From Planctomycetaceae bacterium (GTDB lineage: Bacteria; Planctomycetota; Planctomycetia; Pirellulales; Pirellulaceae), in contig JAIYDN010000078.1 of the NCBI GenBank assembly GCA_027487485.1, positions 62,001-126,000 on the forward strand: DNA of 64,000 bases, written 5' to 3'. The notes beneath the pieces were generated by a model. That model made no database searches. It was given only the letters and a program-made list of their open reading frames with translations, and had not been told where the DNA came from. Position 1 is the stretch's first letter; every line of letters begins with the position of its first letter. Of the stretch, positions 8,770 through 18,113 are shown in pieces. A program made the translations under genes and the position numbers.

Positions 8770-9536
8770 AATGGAATCGATTCCTGAGGTACGGGATAGA
8801 ATGCTCGTTCGCCGATACGGAGCGAACCATCCGCAGCCCATGTCTCCGATTCAAGAGTCACCGCGTGAAGTAGTGTTTCCGCGTATCGGCGAATCTCTTC
8901 GATCTGCTCCTTGGTTTGCTTGCGAGGAACATAGATCGCTGGCCCTAAGACAATCCTGGCGCGTGAGCTGGGACGTGGGATCGCGAATTGGTCCCACGAT
9001 TTTGGATTGCGCCAAGGTCGGTCGAATCCACAGCCAAGCGGCACAATGGGGATTCCCAGCAAACCAGCGATGTAGATGCAACCCGAGGTGAGCTCCCTGC
9101 GTGGTCCTCGCGGTCCGTCAGGTGTGATCACCAAGCTTGTGTTTCGGAATTCGCGAGTGATTTGCAGGATTGCCTTGACGCCTCCTTTGCTGGTCGAGCC
9201 ACGAACGGTTTTGAATCCGAACTGGGATATCATCTCGGTCAGCCAATGCGCATCGCGATGTTGGCTCAATAGCATGGTGACATCGCAACCTCTGCGGTTG
9301 CATGGCGGTAGCGCAAGGTACTCGTGCCATACGATGTAGATAGCTGGCCCTTGAAAACTTGCGACCGCTGGGTCCATGTCTGTTTGGTAGCATGCGATGC
9401 GAGCATCCAGAGTGCGCATCCAAGCTCGAATACCAAAGGCCAAAAGAGTCCCACCCCAGCTCATGGAGGCTCGTCCAAGAACCATGTTCGGCCGAAAAGG
9501 TAACTTGGGGAATCGCATTACGACGGAAGTGGCCAA
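8766..9536 (-). CDS. DUF374 family lysophospholipid acyltransferase-like protein
   Basis: 256 residues. Resembles the DUF374 branch of the LPLAT acyltransferases, whose members are suspected to acylate lipid A or phospholipid precursors at the inner membrane. Conserved points are IVWHEYLALPP near residue 78, LLSQHRDAHWL, VRGSTSKGGVKAI and ITPDGPRGPRRELTSG, which is the hallmark of the family. A hydrophobic stretch (about residues 27-40) could anchor it to the membrane. It overlaps dapF by 19 bases upstream and xseA by 4 bases downstream, so the group FHA-dapF-acyltransferase-xseA is probably one transcript. Exact substrate is unknown. Confidence 0.85.
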   Translation of the reverse strand: MATSVVMRFPKLPFRPNMVLGRASMSWGGTLLAFGIRAWMRTLDARIACYQTDMDPAVASFQGPAIYIVWHEYLALPPCNRRGCDVTMLLSQHRDAHWLTEMISQFGFKTVRGSTSKGGVKAILQITREFRNTSLVITPDGPRGPRRELTSGCIYIAGLLGIPIVPLGCGFDRPWRNPKSWDQFAIPRPSSRARIVLGPAIYVPRKQTKEQIEEIRRYAETLLHAVTLESETWAADGSLRIGERAFYPVPQESIPL

Positions 9537-10381
9537 AGCCCCGAGAATACCTCAACCGCAGGACCGGTCATGAATACATGATTGGAGCTTTCGTCCCAAT
9601 GCAATCGCAACTGTCCCCCAAGGAGATTGTTCAAGATATGACGATCGGTATTGCCGGTGAGCACGCCTGCCACGCAAACCGCGCTGGCTCCAGTGCCACA
9701 GGCCCACGTTTCACCCGAACCTCGTTCCCAAGTTCGCTGTCGCACTTCGCCTCGTGCCAGCACTTCCACAAACTCCACGTTGGTTCTTTTCGGGAAGCGG
9801 TCATCGCGTTCAATCAAAGGTCCTACGGTTAAAACCAATTCGTCTGTAGCTTCAGGAACGAAGATGACGCAGTGCGGGTTCCCCATCGATACGCATGTCG
9901 CAAACAACCGGTGTCCCAACACTTCGATCGGATGGCTGACTACGTTGGCTTGAGGGTTTGCCCCGAGTGTTGTTGGAATCTGTTCTGCGTTCAATCGCGG
10001 CTCACCCATGTCGACCGTCACTTGCGACACAAGCCCGTTTTCAACGGTCAGCTCAAGCGACAGGATGCCTGCACCTGTTTCGATCTTGAGCGATTTGTTT
10101 TTGGCGATCCCATGATCGTAAACATACTTGGCGACGCATCGAATTCCGTTGCCGCACATTTCAGATTCGCTGCCATCGGCGTTGAACATTCGCATGCGAG
10201 CGTCCGCATTGTCGGTTGGCAAGATAGCGATCAAGCCATCCCCGCCGATTCCGAAACGTCGATCGGAAACTTGAGTTGCCAAGCTGGGCAGGTCCAACGG
10301 CAACTCTTGCGAGAAGCCACTCATGTACACGTAATCGTTACCGGCTCCGTGCATTTTGGTGAATTGCAGTGATTTGGCCAT
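9518..10381 (-). CDS. dapF: Diaminopimelate epimerase
   Basis: 287 residues, normal length. Converts LL- to meso-diaminopimelate for lysine and peptidoglycan synthesis. The two catalytic cysteines are clear: Cys76 in EMCGNGIRC and Cys228 in GETWACGTGASA. The start block TKMHGAGNDYVYM and FGIGGDGLIAI are also standard. Presence of an intact enzyme agrees with the peptidoglycan-type genes elsewhere in the window. It starts 6 bases after the FHA gene and overlaps the acyltransferase gene by 19 bases. Confidence 0.96.
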   Translation of the reverse strand: MAKSLQFTKMHGAGNDYVYMSGFSQELPLDLPSLATQVSDRRFGIGGDGLIAILPTDNADARMRMFNADGSESEMCGNGIRCVAKYVYDHGIAKNKSLKIETGAGILSLELTVENGLVSQVTVDMGEPRLNAEQIPTTLGANPQANVVSHPIEVLGHRLFATCVSMGNPHCVIFVPEATDELVLTVGPLIERDDRFPKRTNVEFVEVLARGEVRQRTWERGSGETWACGTGASAVCVAGVLTGNTDRHILNNLLGGQLRLHWDESSNHVFMTGPAVEVFSGLWPLPS

Positions 10382-10387
10382 GAGGGT

Positions 10388-11053
10388 TTAGCTTGGTAAA
10401 CGGAAATCTGGGTCGGAGATGCCGCGAATCAATTCGGAGATGCGGCTATACAGTTGCAGCATGAGTTGCCAAGTCGCGATATCCACGTTGATCGTGGCGC
10501 GTTTGTCATTAATCTTGACGGAGTCGACGACTTCTCCGATTCGAGCATGAAAGTACTCGAAGAGCTCTGCCAACTGAGCTGCTTGACTTGGGCTAAGGCG
10601 CTCGGGCAGTTGGGGCGGTTGGTTCATGTCCCGCAGGGCGCGAATGGATTCAGCAAGCCCTGGGTCCAATTCGAAATCACCATCGTCGTTGTGCGTTCCG
10701 AGCTTGGATTCTTCGACAGCGGTCAAGCTGTCTTGCACTCGCGAATTGATTTGTTCGGCGGAACCGAATAGCAACATGCTTCGTCCGACAGCGATGATGT
10801 CGCCGAATCGCAGAATCCGAAGTTGGCAATCTTGGCCATTCACTCGGGTTCCATTGGTGCTTTCTAGGTCGGTCAGCACCAAGTGATCGTTGTCTTCTTG
10901 GATCTTGCAGTGAAAGCGGCTGATCCGTTCGTCGTTAAGCTGGATCGAGTTTCCTTCTTCGCGACCGATCGAGACTGGGGTTTTAAGGTCTGCGTAAATT
11001 CGACCACGATCTGCACCTTGGACGACACGGAGCGTTAGCTTGCTCATTCCCAC
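10388..11053 (-). CDS. FHA-domain protein
   Basis: 221 residues. An N-terminal forkhead-associated domain covers about residues 5-95: ISIGREEGN-like strand (VSIGREEGNSIQLND), ISRFHCKI with the Ser and His of the phosphopeptide pocket, and LESTNGTRVNG, so the phosphothreonine-binding residues are present. The C-terminal 100 residues are helical and of unknown fold, with no kinase or membrane segment. It probably reads a Ser/Thr phosphorylation signal. It lies upstream of dapF with a 6-base gap, but that does not tell its partner. Confidence 0.9.
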   Translation of the reverse strand: MGMSKLTLRVVQGADRGRIYADLKTPVSIGREEGNSIQLNDERISRFHCKIQEDNDHLVLTDLESTNGTRVNGQDCQLRILRFGDIIAVGRSMLLFGSAEQINSRVQDSLTAVEESKLGTHNDDGDFELDPGLAESIRALRDMNQPPQLPERLSPSQAAQLAELFEYFHARIGEVVDSVKINDKRATINVDIATWQLMLQLYSRISELIRGISDPDFRLPS

Positions 11054-11148
11054 CTCGTGACCTTAACCTAAAACAATCAACTCTTGAAGTATCCATCTCG
11101 ATTCAACGGATTGTACATTGTAGTACGGATTGCCGTGCTGTGGTCAGC

Positions 11149-11183
11149 GTAGCTACATTCGCTTTTTGGGCGAGTGTAGCTAC
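11149..11183. repeat. GTAGCTAC-tipped hairpin, possible dispersed palindrome or terminator
   Basis: Two 14-base arms at 11149-11162 and 11170-11183 pair with a single G-T type mismatch around a 7-base loop (TTTTTGG). Both arm ends carry GTAGCTAC, itself a perfect palindrome. It lies between two minus-strand genes, downstream of the isomerase-like gene and upstream of the FHA gene. No T-run follows on the minus strand, so a classical intrinsic terminator is not convincing; a dispersed REP-like element is equally possible. Confidence 0.5.
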
Positions 11184-11209
11184 GGCAAGGATCGAACATG
11201 GATAGAAGC

Positions 11210-12142
11210 TTACGCTTCCAAGCCAATGTCTTCTAGGACCAACGGGCTGGTCGATTCAACAATCATGTCCGGTCGGCGTGTGAAGGTTGGAAGGCCTGCA
11301 CCTGCGAGTACATGATCGAGAGAATCTTGACTTTTTGCCACGATCGAATCGCGAGTCATGCCACCAAAATTGCTGGCGTGTCCAAAAGCCGTGATCGGGC
11401 CTTCGTACCCAGCCTTGCTCAAGATCGAAACAAAACGCACGTTATCGATCACGCCGCTGGTACCAGCCAAAAGCCGCATCTTCAAACTTGCATCTGCTGC
11501 TGCAGGCAATGTTTCGGTGTCTGCCAATCGCAATGCGGCAACACGATCGCCCGGAATGGTCGCCAATTGTTCAAACGTTCCACCGCCGACAGCCCAGTTG
11601 AAGGTGTCGATGACGAGACCTACGCTGGTGTTGGTGCATGCCTTGAAGAAGGCCAAGAACCCATCCACGTCTTGAATGAACTTGAATTGACGGTTCTCGC
11701 GATTTTCCACGGCGACCGAGAAATACAAACCAAGCATTACCTTGTTCTTGGCAAAGATCTCCGCAATGCTGTCCACTCGCTTGCGCAGCACATCAAAGTA
11801 CTCATGGAACGGAAGACGATCCGTTGCAGCAGGCAAACGCAAAAAACCAGCCTTCGCACCCGCTTTGCCAGCAACTTCAATCGTCGTCGCCAATTGAGCG
11901 AGAGCCTTTGCAAACGATTCGTCGTCCGTATCGAGGTCGATTGGAGTTTCGAAACCGCTGACCTTCATTTTCGCACTGAGCAGATAACGGGCGGCCTTTT
12001 CAAATTCGCTCCGCTGTGTCCGCTTGACTAAATCAATAATATCGATATCCAAACCGCTAAAACCGTAGGTCATTGCCAGTTCGATCAACTCACTTTGCCG
12101 CCCAGAAACTCCCAATACAGTCGCGTTCAAATTCTTGTACAT
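11210..12142 (-). CDS. Sugar phosphate isomerase/epimerase-like TIM-barrel protein
   Basis: About 310 residues. Looks like the xylose-isomerase-like TIM barrel superfamily (AP endonuclease 2 fold). Visible points: ELAMTYGFSGLDIDIIDL near the start, KAGFLRLPAA, VGLVIDTFNWAVGGG in the position of the metal-binding strand, and VAALRLADTE. The ATG at 12142 is chosen because GGAG stands about 9 bases upstream; the longer frame to 12172 adds an unlikely N-terminus. No signal peptide is seen. Substrate unknown; planctomycetes carry many such paralogues, often for sugar breakdown, but the neighbours give no hint. Confidence 0.75.
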   Translation of the reverse strand: MYKNLNATVLGVSGRQSELIELAMTYGFSGLDIDIIDLVKRTQRSEFEKAARYLLSAKMKVSGFETPIDLDTDDESFAKALAQLATTIEVAGKAGAKAGFLRLPAATDRLPFHEYFDVLRKRVDSIAEIFAKNKVMLGLYFSVAVENRENRQFKFIQDVDGFLAFFKACTNTSVGLVIDTFNWAVGGGTFEQLATIPGDRVAALRLADTETLPAAADASLKMRLLAGTSGVIDNVRFVSILSKAGYEGPITAFGHASNFGGMTRDSIVAKSQDSLDHVLAGAGLPTFTRRPDMIVESTSPLVLEDIGLEA

Positions 12143-12616
12143 CAACCAATCTCCAATAAAACAGGCGAACATCGATCCAGCAAATTGCCAGTCGGTCGCA
12201 CAAACGTTAACTAGTAGCCAAGCAATCCCTTTGGCTATGTTGAGAAGGCTCCCATCGAGCCTTCATAGGCGAAAAGACACTCACGTGATGTGACGCCATC
12301 GCAGATGCCAGAGTATCGCAGAAAACGGATGCCCTTCCAAGTCGAAACAAAGGATGTGACAGAAGGCCGCAAATTTGAACTTTTCCATTGACGCGAAGCA
12401 CCAATTGCCGATACTAACGGCCCAAGGACAGGTCGGATTCGAGTTGTTTTTTGTGCGGGTTTCGCACAATTCTCCATCCGTCCCGGTCCCTAATTCCGCA
12501 TTTCACCCAAAAAAGCAGAAGGATTCCAGCATTTTCAGTGCTCGGTTCCTGTGCCCGATCGATTGCCATCGACTCGACGCATCGCTTAGAAATGCCAAAC
12601 AAAAAGAGGAGATCGC
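12143..12616. other. Gene-free spacer upstream of rpsB
   Basis: 474 bases between the divergent isomerase-like gene and rpsB. I see no credible coding frame. A hairpin with 8-base arms lies at 12243-12250 and 12256-12263 (GAAGGCTC / GAGCCTTC). The rpsB leader and promoters of both genes should be here, but no box could be placed with confidence. Confidence 0.5.
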
Positions 12617-13387
12617 ATGGCAAACGAACTAGTAGAGAAGCTTATTGAAGCAGGCGCACACTTTGGGCACCGCGTTAGTCGCTGGAACCCAAAAATGGAA
12701 CCGTACATTTACGGGCGCAAGAATCTGATCCACATTATCGACATTCGCGAAACTCTACGCGGAATGTTGCGAGCGAAGAAATACCTGAACCAAGTTGCCA
12801 ACGGTGGTTCGCTCATTCTTTTCGTCGGTACCAAGCGCCAAGCATCCGAAGTCATTCAACGTGAAGCCACGCGATGCGGTATGCCTTTCGTTAGCGAACG
12901 ATGGTTGGGTGGTGCTTTGACTAACTTCCGTACGGTTCGAGATCGAATGGGCCGATTGGAAGAATTGGAGCTGATCATGAACAGCGACAAGATCAACCAA
13001 TACTCCAAGAAGATGCAATCGTCCCTCAATCGTGAGTATCGCAAGATCTACCGAAACTTGAACGGTTTGCGTTCCCTGAACCGATTGCCAGAGTGCTTGG
13101 TGATCGTCGATCCTAAGAAGGAAAAGAACGCAGTTCGAGAAGCGAAGTGCCTTGGAATCACCACGGTCGCGCTGATCGATACCGATTGCGATCCAAGTCA
13201 AATTGACTTGCCGATCCCAGGCAACGATGACGGTATCCGTTCCATCGATTTGATCATGAAGCAGCTCGCCGACGCGATTTTGGCTGGCAAGGCTGAAAAC
13301 CCAGAATTGCAAAAGACCTTGGGCAACCAAGTGCAACAAGCCGACCCAACCAGCGAAATGGTTGCCAAGGCCGAAGGCATGGCCTAG
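12617..13387 (+). CDS. rpsB: 30S ribosomal protein S2
   Basis: 256 residues. S2 joins late to the small subunit near S1. Signatures seen: [19 protein letters not shown] at residues 7-25, [34 protein letters not shown] and the C-terminal [11 protein letters not shown] plus [12 protein letters not shown] strong Shine-Dalgarno (GAGGAG) lies 7 bases before the ATG. It is followed by an intrinsic terminator-like hairpin and then tsf, the conserved rpsB-tsf pair. Confidence 0.97.
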   Translation: MANELVEKLIEAGAHFGHRVSRWNPKMEPYIYGRKNLIHIIDIRETLRGMLRAKKYLNQVANGGSLILFVGTKRQASEVIQREATRCGMPFVSERWLGGALTNFRTVRDRMGRLEELELIMNSDKINQYSKKMQSSLNREYRKIYRNLNGLRSLNRLPECLVIVDPKKEKNAVREAKCLGITTVALIDTDCDPSQIDLPIPGNDDGIRSIDLIMKQLADAILAGKAENPELQKTLGNQVQQADPTSEMVAKAEGMA

Positions 13388-13422
13388 TCGTTCTTTGCAT
13401 GGAACGCAAAAAGTCAAACTTA

Positions 13423-13461
13423 GCTGCTTCTTTCGCTGAACCGAAGAAGCAGCGTTTTTTT
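13423..13461 (+). terminator. Intrinsic terminator or attenuator between rpsB and tsf
   Basis: GCTGCTTC-TT(T)CG pairs with CGAAGAAGCAGC across a short loop (arms about 13423-13435 and 13442-13453, one bulged T), followed at once by G and seven T. Placed 36 bases after rpsB and about 45 before tsf, it may let tsf be expressed at a lower or separately controlled level. Confidence 0.85.
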
Positions 13462-13505
13462 ACAAACCAAGCTTTCAACTGAATTAGTACACAGGAATAA
13501 GATCG

Positions 13506-14486
13506 ATGACGACAATTTCCGCAAGCGACGTCGCAGAACTCCGCAAGCAATCGGGCGCTGGCCTCATGGATTGCAAGAAGGCCCTTCAAGAATCCAACGG
13601 CGACTACGAAGGTGCTCTCGATTATCTACGTAAAAAAGGCCAAAAAATCGCTGAGAAACGAGCAGAAAAAGACGCGACCGAAGGTTGCGTTGCTACCGCT
13701 TCTGACGCTGATAAGACAACCTCCGTGATTTTGGCTCTTTGCTGCGAAACAGACTTCGTAGCACGCAATGAAGTCTTCGTTGCTCTCGCAGACCGTCTCG
13801 TGAAAATGGCTTTGGAGCACGGCGTTGAGAACGTCGACCAACTGAATGCCTTGAGCATGGACGGAATGACTGTCGCTGAGAAGCTTGTCGAACAAACAGG
13901 CAAGACGGGCGAAAAGATCGTTGTTTCCGAAGTGCATCGCCTGACCGGTAACAAGGTTTCCAGCTACATCCACGCCGGCAGCAAGATCGGCGTGATCCTG
14001 GCGTTCAAAGACGGCGGTAAAGCAGGTGCTGACGAGTTCTTCCGAAACGTCGCCATGCACGCCGCAGCCATGAAGCCTTCCATCCTTCACTACTCCGAGT
14101 TCGACCTGGAAATGGTCGCCAAAGAGTGCGAGTCGATGCAAAACCAAATCAAGGTCGAAAACGAAGACCGCACTCGACTTGGTAAAGTGCTCAAGACAGT
14201 TCCACAATGCGTGAGCCGTTTGCAGCTAACCCCTGAAGTCATGAAAGTTGCCGAAGACGCTATCAAGGCGGAACTTGCCGCAGAAGGCAAGCCAGAAAAG
14301 ATTTGGGACAAGATCCTTCCAGGCAAGCTGGATCGATTTGTTGCCGACAACACTCTGCTGGATCAAGAACGATGCCTGCTAAACCAGTTCTTCGTCTTCG
14401 ATGAAACCAAGACCGTGGAAGCTGCCGTCAAGGGCTTTGCGGATGGCGCCGAAATCGTCGCGTTTCGTCGCGTAGCGATCGGCTAA
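13506..14486 (+). CDS. tsf: Elongation factor Ts
   Basis: 326 residues, a little longer than the usual 280-300. Exchanges GDP for GTP on EF-Tu. The N-terminal UBA-like segment VAELRKQSGAGLMDCKKAL with LDYLRKKG is the first signature; the core motif follows as CCETDFVARNEVF, the TDFV loop that inserts into EF-Tu. The C-terminal half (HIHAGSKIGV-like YIHAGSKIGVILAF, NVAMHAAAM) is intact. The pairing with rpsB confirms it. Confidence 0.97.
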   Translation: MTTISASDVAELRKQSGAGLMDCKKALQESNGDYEGALDYLRKKGQKIAEKRAEKDATEGCVATASDADKTTSVILALCCETDFVARNEVFVALADRLVKMALEHGVENVDQLNALSMDGMTVAEKLVEQTGKTGEKIVVSEVHRLTGNKVSSYIHAGSKIGVILAFKDGGKAGADEFFRNVAMHAAAMKPSILHYSEFDLEMVAKECESMQNQIKVENEDRTRLGKVLKTVPQCVSRLQLTPEVMKVAEDAIKAELAAEGKPEKIWDKILPGKLDRFVADNTLLDQERCLLNQFFVFDETKTVEAAVKGFADGAEIVAFRRVAIG

Positions 14487-14534
14487 ATCAATGTGCCGTT
14501 GCGTCGAACGACCAACGGACTTGTCGATAAAATG

Positions 14535-14567
14535 AAAACGGCAGAGCTATTTAGCTCTGCCGTTTTT
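14535..14567 (+). terminator. Strong intrinsic terminator after tsf
   Basis: A perfect 15-base inverted repeat, AAAACGGCAGAGCTA at 14535-14549 and its complement at 14552-14566, with an effective loop of about six bases, and runs of A before and T after it. This is a clear intrinsic terminator that could work in both directions; it ends the rpsB-tsf unit. Confidence 0.95.
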
Positions 14568-14700
14568 CATTGATACCCACCTTAATCACCACCCACCTCT
14601 ACTTGCGGGATGTGCCTCGACGGTCGTCCACTCGTTGGAGCGATGGGCGACCCACTCTCGCTTCATTCCCGCGATGCAATCGCACCCTGCATGGTTTGCC

Positions 14701-15486
14701 ATGAATGACTCCAAAGCACTGCTGGAACTGGAAAACGTCTCCATCGTTCGCGGGACGACTCGTATTCTTGATCGTTTGTCTCTGCGAGTCGATCGCAACG
14801 AGCATTGCGTGATTCTTGGCCCAAACGGTTCTGGGAAATCGACGTTGCTGAAGCTGCTGACGCGAACGATGTACCCATCGATCGTGGACGGGAGAGCGGG
14901 AAGCGTTCGCATTCTCGGTCAAACCGAATGGAACGTATGGGACTTGCGAACCCAGCTTGGAATCGTCAGCTCCGAACTCGACCATCATTTCACCACAGGT
15001 CGATCGGGACGATTGCCAGCCGCGGATGTAGTGCTGACCGGGTTCTTCGCATCGGAACTGGAGCCGGATGCGGAACGTGTAACTTCGGAGATGAAGGACG
15101 CGGCTAACGAAGCTTTGGAAACCTTTGGCATGATGGAATTGCGAGATCGACCCGTTGCTCATTTGTCGACAGGTGAACGACGACGAGTCATGTTGGCTCG
15201 AGCCATGGTTCGCAAACCGTTTGCCTTAATCTTGGACGAACCTACAGCAGGGTTAGATGTTCGAGCTCAAAGGGACTTGCTGCGGCAATTAGATCGAGTC
15301 GCCGAATCCGGAACAGCGATTGTTTTGGTAACGCATCATCTGAGCGAAATCATGCCATGCATGTCGCGAACGCTGTGCATGCAAAAAGGCCGTATCTATT
15401 TTGACGGCAAAACAACAGATGCTTTGAATCCATCGCACCTTGCCGGGCTATTCGAATGCGAGATGGAATTGTTTCGATCGAGGTAA
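14701..15486 (+). CDS. ABC transporter ATP-binding protein
   Basis: About 261 residues, one ATPase domain. Walker A GPNGSGKST near residue 40, signature LSTGERRRVMLARA, Walker B ALILDEPTAGLD, and the H-loop VTHHLSEI are all intact. The type is close to YlmA/ModF-like stand-alone ATPases. The ATG at 14701 gives the expected domain start (LLELENVSIVRG); an upstream start at 14635 would add 22 residues of no clear use. No permease or binding protein is adjacent, so the transport partner and substrate are unknown; it may not be a transporter at all. Confidence 0.85.
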   Translation: MNDSKALLELENVSIVRGTTRILDRLSLRVDRNEHCVILGPNGSGKSTLLKLLTRTMYPSIVDGRAGSVRILGQTEWNVWDLRTQLGIVSSELDHHFTTGRSGRLPAADVVLTGFFASELEPDAERVTSEMKDAANEALETFGMMELRDRPVAHLSTGERRRVMLARAMVRKPFALILDEPTAGLDVRAQRDLLRQLDRVAESGTAIVLVTHHLSEIMPCMSRTLCMQKGRIYFDGKTTDALNPSHLAGLFECEMELFRSR

Positions 15487-15592
15487 CGAAAGCGTCGCAA
15501 AGTGCCCTTTTTGGGGCCAATAGGGATATAATCCAGGGACGACTTGATTTGCCTTCGCCGCTTCCATTCCATCTACCAATCGATATTCACTT

Positions 15593-16906
15593 ATGATCAA
15601 AATCAACCTAGTTGCACTTCGTTCGCTGCGTCGATCCTTGGCTTTGCTTTTGTTGCTGTCACCCAGCACCTTGGCGATTGCGGAGGATTCCGTTGGTCAA
15701 TGGGCTCAGTGGCGAGGTCCCAACCGAGACGGTATCTCGACTGAAAAAGGGTTGCTGAAGTCTTGGCCGGAACAAGGGCCCAACTTGGACTACCGAGTCA
15801 AGGGACTGGGTGGTGGAATGTCAAGCGTTGCCATCGCTGACGGCAAAATTCTGACCATGGGTAGCAAAGATGGCAGCACTCAACTGATTTGCCTTGGCCA
15901 ACAAGATGGACAGATCCTTTGGTCGACGCCATTCACTCCCAATAAGCAAGACCCTACATGTAGCCCAACCATCGACGTGGCTAGCGACCTGGTTTATGCC
16001 CTATCCAATGACGGTGTGCTGGTATGCTGTAAGCTGAGCGATGGTGCGGAGGTATGGAAGACCAGTTTTACTGCTGACTTCGGAGGCAAGATTGAATCGA
16101 GCTGGGGCTACAGTGAATCGCCCTTGGTGGATGGTGACCTTCTGATCTGCACACCTGGCGCACAAGACGCAATGGTGGTCGCTTTAGAGAAAACCACAGG
16201 CAAAGTGGTTTGGAAAGGGCGAGCTCCCGAAGGTAATCTGCGAGGCAACGATGGGGCAGGATACTCTTCGGTCGTAGTCTCCAAGGCTGCTGGTATCAAG
16301 CAGTACGTTCAACTCATTGGGCATGGGATCGTCAGCTACGATGCTAAGACAGGTGAACTTTTGTGGAATTATGATCGAGTTGCAAATCGAACGGCCAACA
16401 TCCCAACGCCTATTACTAAAGACAACTACGTTTTTTGCTCGACCGGTTATGACGATGGCGGAACAGCCCTCCTTGAAATCAACAAGAAGGGAAAGAAGCT
16501 GTCGGTGAAGGAAGTGTATTACAAAACCAACAAGGAATTACAAAACCATCATGGTGGGATGATCATGATCGGCAACTATGTGTACATGGGACATGGACAC
16601 AACAATGGATTCCCTGCGTGCGTGGAATGGAAGACAGGCAAGAATTTATGGGGGAAAGCCCGAGGCGCTGGGACCGGTTCTGCGGCTGTCGTTGCCGCAG
16701 ATGGAAAGCTGTACTTCCGTTACCAAGACAGCACGATGGCTTTGATCAATGCTAAGAAAGACAAATACGAACTGATTAGCCAGTTCAAGCTTCCGTCGCA
16801 CAACGGCGAAAGCTGGCCTCATCCCGTGATTGCAGGGGGCAAGTTGTTTATCCGCGACCAAGATGAACTCTTCTGTTTCGATCTGACATCGAGCGACAAA
16901 AAATAG
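15593..16906 (+). CDS. Secreted PQQ-type beta-propeller protein
   Basis: 437 residues. A signal peptide (residues 1-30, LALLLLLSPSTLAIAE) is followed by a propeller built of PQQ-like blades; repeats such as GQILWSTPF, GAEVWKTSF, GKVVWKGRA and GELLWNYDR show the usual Gly-x-x-x-Trp pattern. The opening QWAQWRGPNRDGIS is common in planctomycete secreted propellers related to BamB-like/alcohol-dehydrogenase propellers. No catalytic PQQ-dehydrogenase residues are evident, so a scaffold or binding role is more likely than enzyme activity. It is followed 57 bases later by the asparaginase gene. Confidence 0.85.
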   Translation: MIKINLVALRSLRRSLALLLLLSPSTLAIAEDSVGQWAQWRGPNRDGISTEKGLLKSWPEQGPNLDYRVKGLGGGMSSVAIADGKILTMGSKDGSTQLICLGQQDGQILWSTPFTPNKQDPTCSPTIDVASDLVYALSNDGVLVCCKLSDGAEVWKTSFTADFGGKIESSWGYSESPLVDGDLLICTPGAQDAMVVALEKTTGKVVWKGRAPEGNLRGNDGAGYSSVVVSKAAGIKQYVQLIGHGIVSYDAKTGELLWNYDRVANRTANIPTPITKDNYVFCSTGYDDGGTALLEINKKGKKLSVKEVYYKTNKELQNHHGGMIMIGNYVYMGHGHNNGFPACVEWKTGKNLWGKARGAGTGSAAVVAADGKLYFRYQDSTMALINAKKDKYELISQFKLPSHNGESWPHPVIAGGKLFIRDQDELFCFDLTSSDKK

Positions 16907-16963
16907 ACTTAAACCATTCGATCCAGCTTCACTTCCGATACCACTTGTTGAAGGATATTTCTT

Positions 16964-17941
16964 TTGAAACCTCGCGTCGCTATCTTTTTTACAGGTGGCA
17001 CGATTTCGATGAGTATCGATCCTACGATGGGTGGTGCCTCGCCGGCGCTATCGGGTGAAGAGATCGTCGCACAAGTGATTGGCCTCAAGGAGATTGCAGA
17101 TTTTGAGATTATCAATTTCGCAAGGCTTCCAGGCCCCCATGTAACCCCCGCGATCATGTTGGAACTGGCCCATGCGGTTCGTTTGGTATTGCAAAGGGAA
17201 GACATCGATGGGGTGGTTATTACTCATGGGACTGACACGCTGGATGAAACCTCCTACTTTCTCGATCTGGTCCTTCAGTCGGTGAAGCCAGTTGTGTTTG
17301 TGGGCGCGATGCGAAACAGCTCCGAACTCAGTTGGGACGGACCAGCCAATTTGATCGCCGCAGTTCGAGTCGCAACTACGGTGGAAGCAAGAGGGTTAGG
17401 TGTTCTGGTCGCGATGAGTGAAGAGATCATAGCAGCGCGAGAAGTCATCAAAACGCACACCGAATCGGTGGACACTTTTCAGAGTCGCGATTATGGTCCG
17501 ATCGGACTCATCGATAAGGATCGAATCATTATCGCTCGTCGCACAACTGACCAGGAATACATCCAGACCGACAACATCGAGTTGGCGGTAGAAACAATCA
17601 AGATGGTTTCAGGAGGAGACGGCAAGTTCATTGACTATGCAATCGCTCAAGGTGTTCGGGGCCTGGTTCTGGAGGCGTTCGGTAGAGGCAATGTACCACC
17701 GAGTTACATGCAGGCCATTGACCGGGCTGCAAAGACTGGAATTCCGATTGTGCTGACGTCGCGATGCTCACGTGGTCGGACTCTGGATGCATATGCATAC
17801 GAAGGCGCTGGAAAAACACTTACTAAGTTAGGTGTTATCCTGGGTGGCGTGTTACCAAGCCACAAAGCAAGAATCAAATTGATTTTAGCCTTAGGAGCAG
17901 GTTGGAGCTCCGATCGAATTCGGCAGTCGTTTGAAGGTTAG
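16964..17941 (+). CDS. L-asparaginase
   Basis: 325 residues. Hydrolyses asparagine to aspartate and ammonia. Both active-site threonines are in place: FFTGGTISM near the start and ITHGTDTLDETSYF around residue 87. VFVGAMRNSSELSWDG is also a family block. The start is TTG at 16964, supported by AAGGA eight bases upstream and by the MKPRVAIFFTGGT opening; no ATG lies near enough. No signal peptide is seen, so a cytoplasmic enzyme is likely. Glutaminase or related amidase activity cannot be excluded. Confidence 0.92.
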   Translation: MKPRVAIFFTGGTISMSIDPTMGGASPALSGEEIVAQVIGLKEIADFEIINFARLPGPHVTPAIMLELAHAVRLVLQREDIDGVVITHGTDTLDETSYFLDLVLQSVKPVVFVGAMRNSSELSWDGPANLIAAVRVATTVEARGLGVLVAMSEEIIAAREVIKTHTESVDTFQSRDYGPIGLIDKDRIIIARRTTDQEYIQTDNIELAVETIKMVSGGDGKFIDYAIAQGVRGLVLEAFGRGNVPPSYMQAIDRAAKTGIPIVLTSRCSRGRTLDAYAYEGAGKTLTKLGVILGGVLPSHKARIKLILALGAGWSSDRIRQSFEG

Positions 17942-18113
17942 CCCACCCAGCCATCGATAAGCAGAACGAGGAAGCGGACTCGATGGTCTCGTACCAATAA
18001 GGTATAGGGAGCTTCCTAACGGACCGACCGGCAATGTCGCTGGTTACATTTCGGGAGAGCATCTGCTACGCTTTGGCATCGAGAAAATCCGTTTTCGCGA
18101 GACTTTCAGCGAG

